A stretch of DNA of 64,000 nucleotides from CAYXLI01 sp964464925 (GCA_964464925.1 CAYXLI010000022.1:36380-100379); one strand, 5' to 3'; shown: positions 8,580 through 17,924, counted from the stretch's first letter. Made by a program: numbers and translations. Notes: generated from the letters alone by a model not told the origin.

Positions 8580-10148
8580 ATGCCCGTACCGCTCACTCCT
8601 ATTCGCTGCCTATATAGGGCAGTTGACCTGTTCGCCGATAAAATCGGCGTTGTTTCCGCAGACCGGCAGTTCACTTACCGGGAATTCGGACAGAGATGCG
8701 AACGCCTGGCGAACGCATTGCTCCGATCCGGCATTCAACCGGGTGACCGTATTGCTTATCTGAGTTTCAATAATCACGAACTGCTGGAAGGTTACTTCGG
8801 AGTTCTGATGGCAAACGGGGTCGTCATGCCGCTCAATGTGCGGCTGTCGTTCACTGAGGTTGTTAACATACTGAACCACTCGGGCGCTCGCGTGCTACTT
8901 TACGAGGCTGATTTCACCGAACTGGCCGACAAGTTGCGCCCCCTGTGTCCGAAGCTGGAGCGGACGATCCTGCTCGACAGCGAGTACGAGGAGTTCCTGA
9001 GCACAGGCACGGAAGGACTTGTCGACTACATGACGGTGGATGAAAACACCGTTGCTGAGTTGTTCTACACCAGCGGAAGTACGGGTACGCCCAAAGGGGT
9101 GATGCTGACCCATCGCACTCTTTATCTGCACGCGCTCGACGTCGCGCTCTGTTACCGGCAGCCCGAGACGATGGTCGATCTGCACACGATTCCCCTGTTT
9201 CATGCCAACGGCTGGGGACATCCGCAAGCCTCTACGCTGATGGGCGCCAAGCAAGTGATGGTCCGGCGGTTCGAGCCTTCGTTCGTACTCGACCTGATTG
9301 AGCAGCACCAGGCGACGGATATGAGCCTGGTACCCACTATGGCGAATGCGCTTCTCAATTGTCCGGTGCTCGGGCAGGCGGATACCTCCAGCATGCGGAC
9401 GATCATGATCGGCGGGGCTGCCTCATCACCGGAACTCATTTCGCGTCTCGAGGCCGCTTTCCACTGCGACGTCTTCGCTGGTTATGGGCTGACCGAGACG
9501 TGCCCGGTCCTTACGACGGGGAGACCGGCCGTAGACGACCACGACGTTCCGGCGCAAGAGCGCCTCCGCAAAAGGGCAATGGCCGGGAGACCGATTCCCG
9601 GCGTAGAGGTCTGCGTTGTCGATCCGAATGGTAAGCAAGTGCCGCGGGACGGAAAGAGCATCGGCGAAGTGGTAGCGAGGGGTGACCATATTATGGCCGG
9701 CTACTACCTCGACGAAGCGGGCACGCGGGCCGTGCTCCGCGATGGCTGGCTGCACACAGGCGATATGGCCGTATGGGACGAGGAAAACTATATCCATATC
9801 GTCGATCGCAAGAAAGAGATCATCATCAGTGGCGGCGAGAACATTTCCTCACTCGAAGTCGAGAAGGCCGTTTTCGCACATCCGAGCGTGTTCGAATGCG
9901 CCGTGGTTGCGGCTCCTGATGACAAGTGGGGTGAAGTGCCCATTGCTATCGTTGTTCTGAAGCCCGGAATGAAGCTGAGCGAAGAGGAACTTCTATCGTT
10001 TCTGGAAGGCCGGCTGGGCCGTTTCAAAATGCCTCGCAGAGTGGAATTCCGTGAAGACCAGCTACCGAAGACCGGCACGGGCAAGATCCGCAAGAACATC
10101 TTACGGGAGCCCTTTTGGAAAGGAAAAGAGAAGCGGGTGCAAGGTTGA
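8580..10148 (+). CDS. AMP-dependent acyl-CoA synthetase (fatty-acid CoA ligase family)
   Basis: A 522-residue ANL-superfamily enzyme that activates a carboxylic acid to an acyl-adenylate and then to acyl-CoA. Motifs in order: P-loop YTSGSTGTPKG (163-173), GYGLTETCP (301-309), LHTGDMAVWDEENYIHIVDRK (hinge region), and PKTGTGKI near the C-terminus with the catalytic Lys. The ATG at 8580 is preferred over an earlier in-frame codon at 8538 because the family domain begins within 20 residues of it. The closest relatives would be the medium/long-chain fatty-acid ligases; the chain length cannot be read from sequence. It is followed by prmA with a 4-bp TTGA overlap or more. Confidence 0.9.
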   Translation: MPVPLTPIRCLYRAVDLFADKIGVVSADRQFTYREFGQRCERLANALLRSGIQPGDRIAYLSFNNHELLEGYFGVLMANGVVMPLNVRLSFTEVVNILNHSGARVLLYEADFTELADKLRPLCPKLERTILLDSEYEEFLSTGTEGLVDYMTVDENTVAELFYTSGSTGTPKGVMLTHRTLYLHALDVALCYRQPETMVDLHTIPLFHANGWGHPQASTLMGAKQVMVRRFEPSFVLDLIEQHQATDMSLVPTMANALLNCPVLGQADTSSMRTIMIGGAASSPELISRLEAAFHCDVFAGYGLTETCPVLTTGRPAVDDHDVPAQERLRKRAMAGRPIPGVEVCVVDPNGKQVPRDGKSIGEVVARGDHIMAGYYLDEAGTRAVLRDGWLHTGDMAVWDEENYIHIVDRKKEIIISGGENISSLEVEKAVFAHPSVFECAVVAAPDDKWGEVPIAIVVLKPGMKLSEEELLSFLEGRLGRFKMPRRVEFREDQLPKTGTGKIRKNILREPFWKGKEKRVQG

Positions 10149-10933
10149 AATCTCTGGTTCTCTGGGTGCCGGATGCGGAGCGCGAGATTCTGATTGCGCA
10201 GCTCTGGGAGGAAGGTACTACCGGCATCACAGAGGCAGCGAATTCGCTGAGGGCGTTCTTCGAAAACGATGTGGATATGGAGGCGTTCCGCACACGGTTC
10301 GCACAATATGAACCGGATGTGATCGAGGAAGAAGACCGCGACTGGGTTGCCGAATCGCAAGCACAGTGGCCACCCACCGCCGTTGGTGAGCGCTTCTATC
10401 TTGTTCCCGAATGGCGTGATGATCCTGCGCCGTGCGGCCGAATCCGGCTACGAACGTTTCCCGGTATGGCCTGCGGATCCGGCACTCATCCTGCCACGCA
10501 ACTCTGCCTGGTTGCAATGGAGCAGTGGGTGCAGGCGGAAGATTCGCTGCTGGACGCCGGAACAGGTAGCGGCATTCTGGCGCAGGCTGCACACCTACTC
10601 GGGGCTAAGCAGGTCTTCGGCTGCGATATCGACCATGCAGCGACCGAAATTGCGCGCCGCAATTCCCAGGAATTCATTTACCAGATCCCGTTCTTCACGG
10701 GCTCGCTCCGGAGCGTCCGAACGGGTGCGGTTTCCTTAATCGTCGCGAATTTGAACGCAGAGACACTGAGGAATCTTGCGGCGGACATGAAGCGAGTATG
10801 CACTCGCGCGTTGATCGTGGCGGGCTTCCGAACAGATGAATTAGCTCGGGTCGAGCAAGCGCTGGGGCAGTCTGTGCAGAGATACGAGCAGGAAGGCTGG
10901 GCGTGCGCCGTGATTCCGATCCGGACCGTCTAG
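10145..10933 (+). CDS. prmA: Ribosomal protein L11 methyltransferase
   Basis: A 262-residue SAM-dependent methyltransferase that trimethylates ribosomal protein L11. The family motif PGMACGSGTHPATQ is followed by SAM motif I (DAGTGSGILAQAA), the acidic loop GCDID and the ANLNAETL motif, all in PrmA order. The N-terminal domain is short. I place the start at TTG 10145, overlapping the previous stop (TTGA), because homology begins there (LKSLVLWVPDAE). Another TTG at 10115 has a possible GGGAG site, so the start is uncertain. Its TAG stop shares CTAG (10930-10933) with the stop of the convergent DUF1080 gene. Confidence 0.85.
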   Translation: MKSLVLWVPDAEREILIAQLWEEGTTGITEAANSLRAFFENDVDMEAFRTRFAQYEPDVIEEEDRDWVAESQAQWPPTAVGERFYLVPEWRDDPAPCGRIRLRTFPGMACGSGTHPATQLCLVAMEQWVQAEDSLLDAGTGSGILAQAAHLLGAKQVFGCDIDHAATEIARRNSQEFIYQIPFFTGSLRSVRTGAVSLIVANLNAETLRNLAADMKRVCTRALIVAGFRTDELARVEQALGQSVQRYEQEGWACAVIPIRTV

Positions 10934-11841
10934 CGCGATTCGGGCAACTCGCGAATGCGAAAATTCCGGAACCAGATCTGCGCCCCGTGATTCTGAAGCT
11001 CCAGGTAGCCCGCGCTCTTCGTCGCCATATCCGGAAGGCGCGCGAACTTACTCTGAGCGATGGCGGCTTTCAACTGCTCTGAACCGAAATCATAAGAGAC
11101 TACTCTGCGGCCGTTGAGCCAGTGCTCCGCGTGATTGCCATTTACGATGATGCGGCTCTGGTTGAACGTGCCGGGAGGCAAAGGCTCCGCATTTTCGGGC
11201 ACGAGCATGTCATACAGCGCGCCTGTACGATGAGTAGGCAGCTTGCCATCCGAATGCCGATCATTATCAATGATCTGGTATTCAAGTCCGGTCGGATAAT
11301 ATTTCGCATTCTGATAGACCTGAAACCAGCGGGCGGCTGAATAGCAGACACCATCTGCGAGCAGGAAGGCCGAGGCCAGAGCAATCCAGAGAGCCCACTT
11401 CACACGGAAAGCGCGACGCCAGACCGCGAGGAGAACGCCAAGCAGCAGCACCAGACAGATGGTACCGGTTCTGGCGGATGGGTTCAGGTCGTACTTGTAT
11501 ATATCCGGATGCCGCCGTCCACGAACCCCCATGTACTTCACGCCGGAGTTGCCGCCCTGAGCGATGGCCCAGTCGAAGACGAGTTCGAAATTATCGAACT
11601 CACGCGCCGAGAAGATGGATCCGCCTTTGTTCGGTGAAACCAGCGCGATACACCCGTTCTCGAATTTCCAGGCTTGCCCGGGGAGCGGCTTGCCGATGCC
11701 GCCCGTCCATTGATCTGGACTTGCAAGATCGTGCCATCCCTGACTCACATCCTCCGGAGTGAGATGGGTTCCCGTGCAGGCCGTCTGCGACCAGGCTACT
11801 TGCCCAAGTGCAAGAAGCAGGGGGAGCCAAAAAATAGACAT
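10930..11841 (-). CDS. DUF1080 (3-keto-disaccharide hydrolase-like) protein with internal membrane hairpin
   Basis: A 303-residue exported protein; the ATG at 11841 is chosen because a signal peptide (MSIFWLPLLLALGQVAWSQ) starts there. The flanks match the DUF1080 jelly-roll: W-x-WKFENG, GGSIFSAREFDNFELVFDW, GGNSGVKY, then GLEYQIIDND and a C-terminal YLELQNHGAQIWFRNFRIRE. Between the halves, about residues 107-182, is an insertion with two hydrophobic segments (about 127-140 and 149-165) joined by a basic loop. DUF1080 proteins act on disaccharides or bind carbohydrates; the insertion would tether or split the domain. It lies 11 bp downstream of the C45-like gene in the same orientation. Confidence 0.82.
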   Translation of the reverse strand: MSIFWLPLLLALGQVAWSQTACTGTHLTPEDVSQGWHDLASPDQWTGGIGKPLPGQAWKFENGCIALVSPNKGGSIFSAREFDNFELVFDWAIAQGGNSGVKYMGVRGRRHPDIYKYDLNPSARTGTICLVLLLGVLLAVWRRAFRVKWALWIALASAFLLADGVCYSAARWFQVYQNAKYYPTGLEYQIIDNDRHSDGKLPTHRTGALYDMLVPENAEPLPPGTFNQSRIIVNGNHAEHWLNGRRVVSYDFGSEQLKAAIAQSKFARLPDMATKSAGYLELQNHGAQIWFRNFRIRELPESR

Positions 11842-11852
11842 TCGCGTCGATT

Positions 11853-13205
11853 CTATCGCGCCCCTCTCGAAGTTTGAGTCCAAATCGTCCAGGGGCGGGA
11901 GGGCAGGTCAACGAGGGTCTCTTTCTCCCAGGAGAGTTCCGGGTGACTCGTGAGGTGTGAAGCGGCCTTGAAATGGAGTCCGCAGGGATGGCCTATGGCT
12001 GCTTCGAATGTCATCCGGCCGATCATGGCAGCGTCTGCCACCTTCGCTTGTACCGCACCGGCCGTGCCGTAGGGCGGCTGCCAGGGTTGGGAACCGCGCG
12101 CTGACAGGTCGACGTGGCCGCAGAGCGTACGCTCGCTTGGCTCGATTTTCTTTTCTAGAGAGTCGTAGTGGTCCGACAGATAACGTTTTGCGAAGGCCAC
12201 ATTGATCTGACCCTTTTTCGATTCGATGAGCGACTCCGCCCGCACCCGCCGCGCGTTGGCGCTCTGTCCCGCATCTTTGAGGTCAAAGTCAGTTTCTTCG
12301 GCTGCGAGTTTGGGATCGACGGGAAAATTCGTACCGACGTAGTAACCATCTTTCGAGCGCCGGACGGTGACGTTCTTCAGCCCAAGCTCGAGGTCGGCGA
12401 TTTCGTTGGTATTACGGTCGGCAACCAGCCAGTTGTTGGCGTAGCCCCCGTTGTTCCCTTCCTTCATGATGCGAATGAAATCATCGATAGATGCCGAGTA
12501 CTGCATCGCCTTTCGGGCGCGTACGAATTCAGCGATGCCGTTCGGATCGAAGCCGTTGAATCTGGAGATCGTAGTTTCCGTAATGACAATACCCGCAGAG
12601 TTCATTCCGAAATCGTCACCGCTGTGAATCCAGCCCGGCATGCCGTCCATCAGAATGTGGTACCCGTTGGCCGGGACAATGTCGAAGATGATATTCCAGC
12701 GGGCGCCGTCCATGTAATTGGTCCAGTTGTTGTGAGCGATCACAATCTTGCCGTCTTTCGTATAGCTGCCGGTGGCAACGAATGCACTGCAACGGTCGGC
12801 GTTGGTTGTGGTCTTCTGCTTGTCGTACCAGTTGTTGTAATAAGACCCGAGTTCGATGGACGCATTCATGACGACGACGTCCCACACATCCAGCTTGGAA
12901 CCCTTGGCCGCGAGGCCTCTGGCGATGCCTTGCAGTTCTTCGCGATACTCCTGTTCGATCTTTGGCCAGAGCATGTGCTGGGCCGCGTCGCGCCAGAAAG
13001 AATACGGCTTCTTGGTGTCGTGCTGCAACTCGGTGGCAAGGACGCGCTGCAGATCCTCGATCTGTCTGGCGAGTTGGGAGCCGTGCTGATAGCCGATCTC
13101 CGACGGAGTGCCTTCGAGATGGACATAGATCCATCCGTTCTTCTCCTTCACTTGGGCAACTGAAACGAAGGCAAAAAGGCTCAAGACGGCAAGCGCACGG
13201 TGCAT
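11853..13205 (-). CDS. C45-family autoproteolytic hydrolase/acyltransferase, secreted
   Basis: A 450-residue protein with a Sec signal (MHRALAVLSLFAFVSVAQ), which sets the start. Family features are a HG dyad (GYQHGSQLA, near residue 41), the nucleophile region ADRCSAFVA with Cys139, then IAHNNW and the Asn-rich MNSAGIVITETT. These are typical of Ntn-hydrolases related to acyl-CoA:isopenicillin N acyltransferase, which cut themselves before the Cys. In acidobacteria such proteins are usually annotated as C45 or phospholipase-B-like; the natural substrate is unknown. It precedes the DUF1080 gene by 11 bp and is divergent from the trp operon, with only 41 bp between the two starts. Confidence 0.8.
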   Translation of the reverse strand: MHRALAVLSLFAFVSVAQVKEKNGWIYVHLEGTPSEIGYQHGSQLARQIEDLQRVLATELQHDTKKPYSFWRDAAQHMLWPKIEQEYREELQGIARGLAAKGSKLDVWDVVVMNASIELGSYYNNWYDKQKTTTNADRCSAFVATGSYTKDGKIVIAHNNWTNYMDGARWNIIFDIVPANGYHILMDGMPGWIHSGDDFGMNSAGIVITETTISRFNGFDPNGIAEFVRARKAMQYSASIDDFIRIMKEGNNGGYANNWLVADRNTNEIADLELGLKNVTVRRSKDGYYVGTNFPVDPKLAAEETDFDLKDAGQSANARRVRAESLIESKKGQINVAFAKRYLSDHYDSLEKKIEPSERTLCGHVDLSARGSQPWQPPYGTAGAVQAKVADAAMIGRMTFEAAIGHPCGLHFKAASHLTSHPELSWEKETLVDLPSRPWTIWTQTSRGAR

Positions 13206-13246
13206 AATGTTCAGGTTAGCCTGATACGATAGAAGTTTCCAATCGG

Positions 13247-14032
13247 ATGACCAAGGCTGTTCCCGATATCCTAGCTCGCATTGTCGAGCAAAAAGCCCAA
13301 GAGTTGCAGCGGGCGCACATCCCTCTGATTGTGCTGGAGCGACTGGCGGAGTCGGCTGCGCGCGCACGCCGGAGTTTTGCGGGAGCGCTGCGAGCGAAGT
13401 CGCCTGCAGTTATAGCTGAGATCAAGAAGGCGTCTCCCAGTAAGGGCGTACTCAACGGCAATTTCCAGCCTGCAATGACGGCTGTGGAATATGAGAGCGG
13501 CGGGGCAGCGGCCATCTCCGTGCTGACGGATCGGGAATTCTTTCAAGGCTCGCTGGACGACCTCATGGCCGCACGAAAGGCCGTGAACATTCCGGTGCTG
13601 CGGAAGGATTTCACAACCAGCAAGTACCACGTTGTGGAGGCGGCGGCGAATCACGCGGATGCGATTCTGCTGATTGCCGCGATACTGACCGAGCAGCAGA
13701 TGCGAGAGTTCCGCGAATTGGCGGGGGAATGGGGCATGGCCGCGCTGGTGGAAGTGCACGACGCAGAGGAACTGAAGCCCGCACTCGCATCCGGCGCGGA
13801 GATTATCGGTGTAAATAATCGAAATCTGCGGACCTTTGAAGTGACGCTCGAGACTTCGCTGAGACTCGCCGAGCAGATTCCTTCTTCGGTGATCAAGGTA
13901 AGCGAGAGCGGCGTTACGACGCGCGAGCAGATCCGCCAACTTCAGGATGCCGGCTACCAAGCGTTCCTGGTCGGTGAACATCTGATGCGATCGAAGAATC
14001 CGCGACAGGCGTTGCAGGCGCTCACGGCATGA
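13247..14032 (+). CDS. trpC: Indole-3-glycerol phosphate synthase
   Basis: A 261-residue TIM barrel that closes the indole ring in tryptophan synthesis. The family signature VIAEIKKASPSKG, the catalytic-lysine strand LRKDF, the GVNNRNLRTFEV motif and SESGV are all present in order. It is the first gene of a run of seven aromatic-amino-acid genes joined by 4-bp overlaps or gaps of 0-5 bp. trpE, trpG and trpD are not in the cluster and must lie elsewhere. Its ATG lies close to the divergent C45-like gene, so promoters for both must sit in about 41 bp or within the coding sequence. Confidence 0.96.
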   Translation: MTKAVPDILARIVEQKAQELQRAHIPLIVLERLAESAARARRSFAGALRAKSPAVIAEIKKASPSKGVLNGNFQPAMTAVEYESGGAAAISVLTDREFFQGSLDDLMAARKAVNIPVLRKDFTTSKYHVVEAAANHADAILLIAAILTEQQMREFRELAGEWGMAALVEVHDAEELKPALASGAEIIGVNNRNLRTFEVTLETSLRLAEQIPSSVIKVSESGVTTREQIRQLQDAGYQAFLVGEHLMRSKNPRQALQALTA

Positions 14033-14613
14033 TGGTAAAGATCTGCGGCATCACGAATCGCGACGATGCGTTGGCCGCAGCAGATGCCGGGGTAACGGCG
14101 ATCGGTTTCAATTTTTATCCGAGGAGCCCAAGATACATCCAGCGGGAGGAAGCAGAGGCGATCGCCGCAATACTGCCTTCCGGGGTACGGCGCGTGGGCG
14201 TTTTCGTGGACGCTACTCCAGCGGAAGCCGCATATGAGTTTCTCGATGTCATTCAATTGCACGGGGAGGAGCCTGCCGGTGATATGGCTCTTTATGACAA
14301 GCCCGTGTGGAAGGCATTCCGCGTAAGACCCGGTTGGGATCCGGGAATCCTGAAACAATACGAAGTGGAGGCCGTGCTTCTGGATGGCCCGCTGCCCGGA
14401 ACCGGGCACGCTTTCGATTGGAGAGTAGCGTCGGGACTGGCGCACAACATCGTGCTGGCAGGCGGACTGGATGCCACAAATGTGCGTGATGCGATTCGCG
14501 TTGTGAAACCCTGGGGAGTGGATGCGTGTTCGCGCCTGGAAAGTGTACCGGGCCGCAAAGACCATGAAAAAATGAAGCGGTTCATTCAAGCCGCGCTATC
14601 GGAATATCTATGA
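14029..14613 (+). CDS. trpF: Phosphoribosylanthranilate isomerase
   Basis: A 194-residue TIM barrel that converts phosphoribosylanthranilate to CdRP. The start (MMVKICGITNRDDALAAADAG) carries the catalytic Cys in KICG, and VQLHGEE-type (IQLHGEEP), LLDG and LAGGLDATNV phosphate-binding motifs follow. It overlaps trpC by ATGA. A second ATG follows directly at 14032, so the true start could be one codon later. Length is slightly below the usual 200-210 residues. Confidence 0.96.
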   Translation: MMVKICGITNRDDALAAADAGVTAIGFNFYPRSPRYIQREEAEAIAAILPSGVRRVGVFVDATPAEAAYEFLDVIQLHGEEPAGDMALYDKPVWKAFRVRPGWDPGILKQYEVEAVLLDGPLPGTGHAFDWRVASGLAHNIVLAGGLDATNVRDAIRVVKPWGVDACSRLESVPGRKDHEKMKRFIQAALSEYL

Positions 14614-15812
14614 TCGTTTCTCAACCAGATTCCAAAGGACACTTCGGCCCGTACGGTGGCCGCTATGTGCCGGAAGTTTTGATGGCGCCTCTGGAAGAAC
14701 TGGAGCAAGCCTACTTCACCGCGAGGGCGGACAGCGAGTTTCAATCAGAACTGAAGTATTTGCTACAGGAGTACGCGGGCCGGCCGACGCCACTGTATTA
14801 TGCGAAACGGTTGAGCGAGACGCTCGGCGGGGCGCGCATCTATCTGAAGCGGGAAGACCTGCTTCATACGGGCGCGCACAAAATCAACAATGCAATCGGG
14901 CAGGCGCTGCTGGCGCGGCGCATGGGCAAGAAACGCATTATCGCGGAAACCGGGGCCGGACAGCACGGCGTTGCAAGCGCGACGGTGTGCGCCCTGTTCG
15001 GGCTGGATTGCACGGTCTATATGGGCGAAGAGGACATGCGGCGGCAGAGGTTGAACGTGTTCCGCATGCGAATGCTCGGCGCTAAAGTGAGCGCCGTGAA
15101 ATCCGGAAGCCGGACCCTGAAGGACGCCGTAAGCGAGGCTCTGCGCGATTGGGTGACGAATGTGGGCGACACATTTTACCTGCTCGGGTCGGCATTGGGG
15201 CCTCATCCATATCCGTTGATGGTTCGCGATTTTCATCGAATCATAGGCGACGAGACGCGCAGGCAGATCCTGGAGCAGGAATCTCGGCTACCGGATCAGA
15301 TTTTTGCTTGTGTGGGCGGCGGAAGCAATGCGATCGGCATGTTTCACCCATTCCTGGCGGATGAAGGCGTCCGGCTGGTGGGCGTTGAAGCGGGCGGGAG
15401 GAGCAGTGCGCTGGGCGAGCACGCGGCACGATTCAGCGGCGGCGTTCCGGGCGTGCTACACGGATCGTTCAGCTACCTTTTGCAGAATGAAGATGGGCAG
15501 GTGTCACTGACGCATTCCGTATCGGCGGGGCTGGATTATGCCTCGGTCGGCCCGGAGCATGCATGGCTACACGACCAGAAGCGCGCGGAATATTTATCCG
15601 CAACGGACGCCGAGGCGCTGGAAGCGGCAAAGGTCCTGGCGCGTACGGAAGGAATCATTCCTGCGCTGGAGTCGTCGCATGCGGTCTCGGAAGCAATCCG
15701 GCGCGCCCCTCGCGCCAAGGACCAGATCTTTGTCGTGAACGTTTCGGGCCGCGGCGATAAGGATACGGATATTTATCGCGAAAACATGAAGGAGTTGGAC
15801 TCGGAAGAATGA
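14610..15812 (+). CDS. trpB: Tryptophan synthase beta chain
   Basis: A 400-residue PLP enzyme condensing indole with serine. The N-terminus GPYGGRYVPEVLM, PLP lysine K91 in HTGAHKINNAIGQ, the phosphate-binding GGGSNAIGMF and the C-terminal NVSGRGDKD are canonical for TrpB1. It overlaps trpF and trpA by ATGA on either side, which fits the stoichiometric alpha2-beta2 complex with TrpA. Confidence 0.97.
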   Translation: MIVSQPDSKGHFGPYGGRYVPEVLMAPLEELEQAYFTARADSEFQSELKYLLQEYAGRPTPLYYAKRLSETLGGARIYLKREDLLHTGAHKINNAIGQALLARRMGKKRIIAETGAGQHGVASATVCALFGLDCTVYMGEEDMRRQRLNVFRMRMLGAKVSAVKSGSRTLKDAVSEALRDWVTNVGDTFYLLGSALGPHPYPLMVRDFHRIIGDETRRQILEQESRLPDQIFACVGGGSNAIGMFHPFLADEGVRLVGVEAGGRSSALGEHAARFSGGVPGVLHGSFSYLLQNEDGQVSLTHSVSAGLDYASVGPEHAWLHDQKRAEYLSATDAEALEAAKVLARTEGIIPALESSHAVSEAIRRAPRAKDQIFVVNVSGRGDKDTDIYRENMKELDSEE

Positions 15813-16618
15813 CGACGCGCATTCCGCGGTTGTTCGAGCGGTTGAAGAAAGAGAACCGCGCCGGGCTGATCGCCTACATCACGGCCGGCGATCCGACGCC
15901 GCAGCACACGGCGAAGTTGGTGAGGGCGCTGGAGCGCGGAGGCGCGGACCTCATCGAACTCGGCGTACCGTTTTCCGATCCGATCGCCGATGGGCCGGTG
16001 ATCCAAGCTGCATCCGATCGGGCGCTACAGGCAGGGACGACGATGCAGACCGTGCTCGCGATCGCACGGCAGATTCGGGCGGAATCCGAGATTCCAATAC
16101 TGCTATTCACCTACCTGAATCCGGCGATGCGCTACGGATTCGAGAAACTCGCCAAGGATGCGGCTGAGGCTGGTATCGATGGCTGCCTATTGACGGATCT
16201 CAGTGTCGAAGAGGCCGAGCAGTATGTGGGTGCGATGCGCGCACAGGGGCTGGACACGGTTTTTCTAGGCGCGCCGACCAGTACGGAGCGGCGGCTGCAA
16301 CTGGTTGCGAAATATTCGAGCGGGTTCATCTACCTCGTTTCGCGGACGGGCGTGACTGGCGAGCAGACATCCGTCTCCGAAGCCATCGGCCCGCTTGTGC
16401 AGAGCATGCGCGCGATCAGCTCGCTGCCCCTCGCGGTTGGGTTTGGAATCGCGAATGCGGAGCATGCTAAGCAGGTAGGCAGCGCGGCGGATGCCGTGGT
16501 GGTGGGTAGCGCCATCGTCCGTATTATCGAGAAAAACACACAATCTCCCGACCTGGAGCAGAAGCTCGAGACGTTCGCGAGTGAGCTTCGCACAGGTCTT
16601 GTTCCGAGGAATGGATGA
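15809..16618 (+). CDS. trpA: Tryptophan synthase alpha chain
   Basis: A 269-residue TIM barrel that releases indole from indole-3-glycerol phosphate and channels it to TrpB. The catalytic pair E50 (DLIELGVPFSDP) and D61 (IADGP) matches Salmonella E49 and D60, and the phosphate loop VGFGIANAEHAKQV and GSAIVRIIE follow. ATGA overlaps join it to trpB and to the chorismate mutase gene. Confidence 0.97.
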   Translation: MTTRIPRLFERLKKENRAGLIAYITAGDPTPQHTAKLVRALERGGADLIELGVPFSDPIADGPVIQAASDRALQAGTTMQTVLAIARQIRAESEIPILLFTYLNPAMRYGFEKLAKDAAEAGIDGCLLTDLSVEEAEQYVGAMRAQGLDTVFLGAPTSTERRLQLVAKYSSGFIYLVSRTGVTGEQTSVSEAIGPLVQSMRAISSLPLAVGFGIANAEHAKQVGSAADAVVVGSAIVRIIEKNTQSPDLEQKLETFASELRTGLVPRNG

Positions 16619-16905
16619 ATCGCGAAGACGCCGTTGCCGAACTGGCCTCCTGCCGCAGCAAGATCGACGAACTGGATTTGCGGCTGCTGGAAATTCTGAA
16701 CGCGCGCACTCAAGTGGTGGAGCGCATCGGCCGAATCAAACAGGACTTCGCGATGCCGGTATACGAGCCGAAGCGCGAGGACCAGGTCTTTCAAAACGTT
16801 TTGGACCATAACGGCGGGCCACTCCCACCAGAAGCCGTCCGCCGGATCTTCGAGCGCATTATCGACGAAATGCGCACGTTGCAGAAAATGAGGATGCAGA
16901 AATAA
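16615..16905 (+). CDS. Chorismate mutase, AroQ class
   Basis: A 96-residue all-helical chorismate mutase that turns chorismate into prephenate. The characteristic helix 1 (CRSKIDELDLRLLEILNAR), with catalytic Arg, and RIKQ and REDQVFQNV motifs are present. It is a stand-alone domain, separate from the DAHP synthase that follows, whereas some relatives fuse the two. It overlaps trpA by ATGA and its TAA is directly followed by the next ATG. Placed before DAHP synthase and tyrA, it directs flux to phenylalanine and tyrosine. Confidence 0.92.
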   Translation: MNREDAVAELASCRSKIDELDLRLLEILNARTQVVERIGRIKQDFAMPVYEPKREDQVFQNVLDHNGGPLPPEAVRRIFERIIDEMRTLQKMRMQK

Positions 16906-17919
16906 ATGCTGGTCGTGATGCAGGAAGGCGCCACGGAGGCGCAGATACAGGCGGTAATCGACCGGCTGGTATCGATGAACTTCACCGTACACCGGTCCAC
17001 AGGCGTAATGCACACGGTGTTGGGAGGGGTCGGGCCGGTGGAGAATTTCGATCCTGCGGACCTGGAAGCACTCGAAGGGGTGAAGGAGGCGCACCGGATC
17101 GTATCCCCGTATAAGCTCGCCAGCAGGCATTGGAAACCGGGCGGCACCATCGTGAAGATCAAGGACGTGGAGATTGGCGGCGCGCGTCTGGTGATGATGG
17201 CGGGGCCGTGCAGCGTTGAGAGCGAAGATCAGATCGCGCGAGCGGCGGAGATCGTGGCCAAGGGCGGCGGGAAGGTAATTCGCGGAGGCGCGTTCAAGCC
17301 GAGGAGTTCGCCGTATAGTTTCCAGGGACTCGGTGAGCAGGGCTTGAAGCTTCTGCGGAAGGCGGCCGATGGTGCCGGGCTGCTGGTGATTAGCGAAGTC
17401 ATGGACCAGACACAGATCCCGCTGATGGCCGGCTACGTGGATATTTTCCAGGTGGGTGCACGAAACATGCAGAACTTCAACCTGCTGAAGGAACTCGGAA
17501 AGATCAAGAAGCCGGTGCTGCTGAAGCGCGGCATAGCGGCCACGATTGAAGAGCTGCTGCTTTCGGCGGAGTACCTGATGTGCGGGGGCAACTACCAGGT
17601 AATCCTGTGCGAGCGCGGCATCCGAACTTTCGAGACGTACACGCGCAACACGATGGACATCTCGGCCATTCCCGTGGCGAAGAAGCTGTCGCACCTGCCT
17701 ATCGTCGCGGATCCTTCGCATGGCACAGGGCGACGGGATCAGGTGCTTCCGATGGGACGGGCGGCTGTGGCAGCCGGCGCTGACGGATTACTTGTGGAGG
17801 TCCATCACGATCCGGATCACGCGATCAGCGATGGCGCGCAGACCCTACGGCCCGAGCAGTATTTCGAACTGATGGAACAGCTTCGTATAATCGCGCCCGC
17901 GGTCGGGCGTACGATGTAG
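16906..17919 (+). CDS. aroF: 3-deoxy-7-phosphoheptulonate synthase (DAHP synthase, type I beta)
   Basis: A 337-residue enzyme catalysing the first step of the shikimate pathway from PEP and erythrose 4-phosphate. An N-terminal ferredoxin-like regulatory domain (about 1-75, MLVVMQEGATEAQIQAVIDR) precedes the catalytic barrel. There MMAGPCSVES, IRGGAFKPRSSPYSFQG, LLKRG and PIVADPSHGTGRRD are seen. This matches the Thermotoga-type enzyme, in which the N-terminal domain gives feedback inhibition by Tyr/Phe. The start codon abuts the chorismate mutase stop. The symbol is used in its general sense (aroF/aroG are interchangeable in this group). Confidence 0.93.
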   Translation: MLVVMQEGATEAQIQAVIDRLVSMNFTVHRSTGVMHTVLGGVGPVENFDPADLEALEGVKEAHRIVSPYKLASRHWKPGGTIVKIKDVEIGGARLVMMAGPCSVESEDQIARAAEIVAKGGGKVIRGGAFKPRSSPYSFQGLGEQGLKLLRKAADGAGLLVISEVMDQTQIPLMAGYVDIFQVGARNMQNFNLLKELGKIKKPVLLKRGIAATIEELLLSAEYLMCGGNYQVILCERGIRTFETYTRNTMDISAIPVAKKLSHLPIVADPSHGTGRRDQVLPMGRAAVAAGADGLLVEVHHDPDHAISDGAQTLRPEQYFELMEQLRIIAPAVGRTM

Positions 17920-17924
17920 GTCTC

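Noticed and set aside
12168..13163. A 331-codon frame antisense to the C45-like gene
   Set aside because: No start context or motif, and the sense gene has signal peptide and active-site motifs.
16330..17721. A 463-codon open frame antisense to trpA and DAHP synthase
   Set aside because: Crosses three well-supported genes and gives a His/Arg/Leu-rich product without recognisable motifs.
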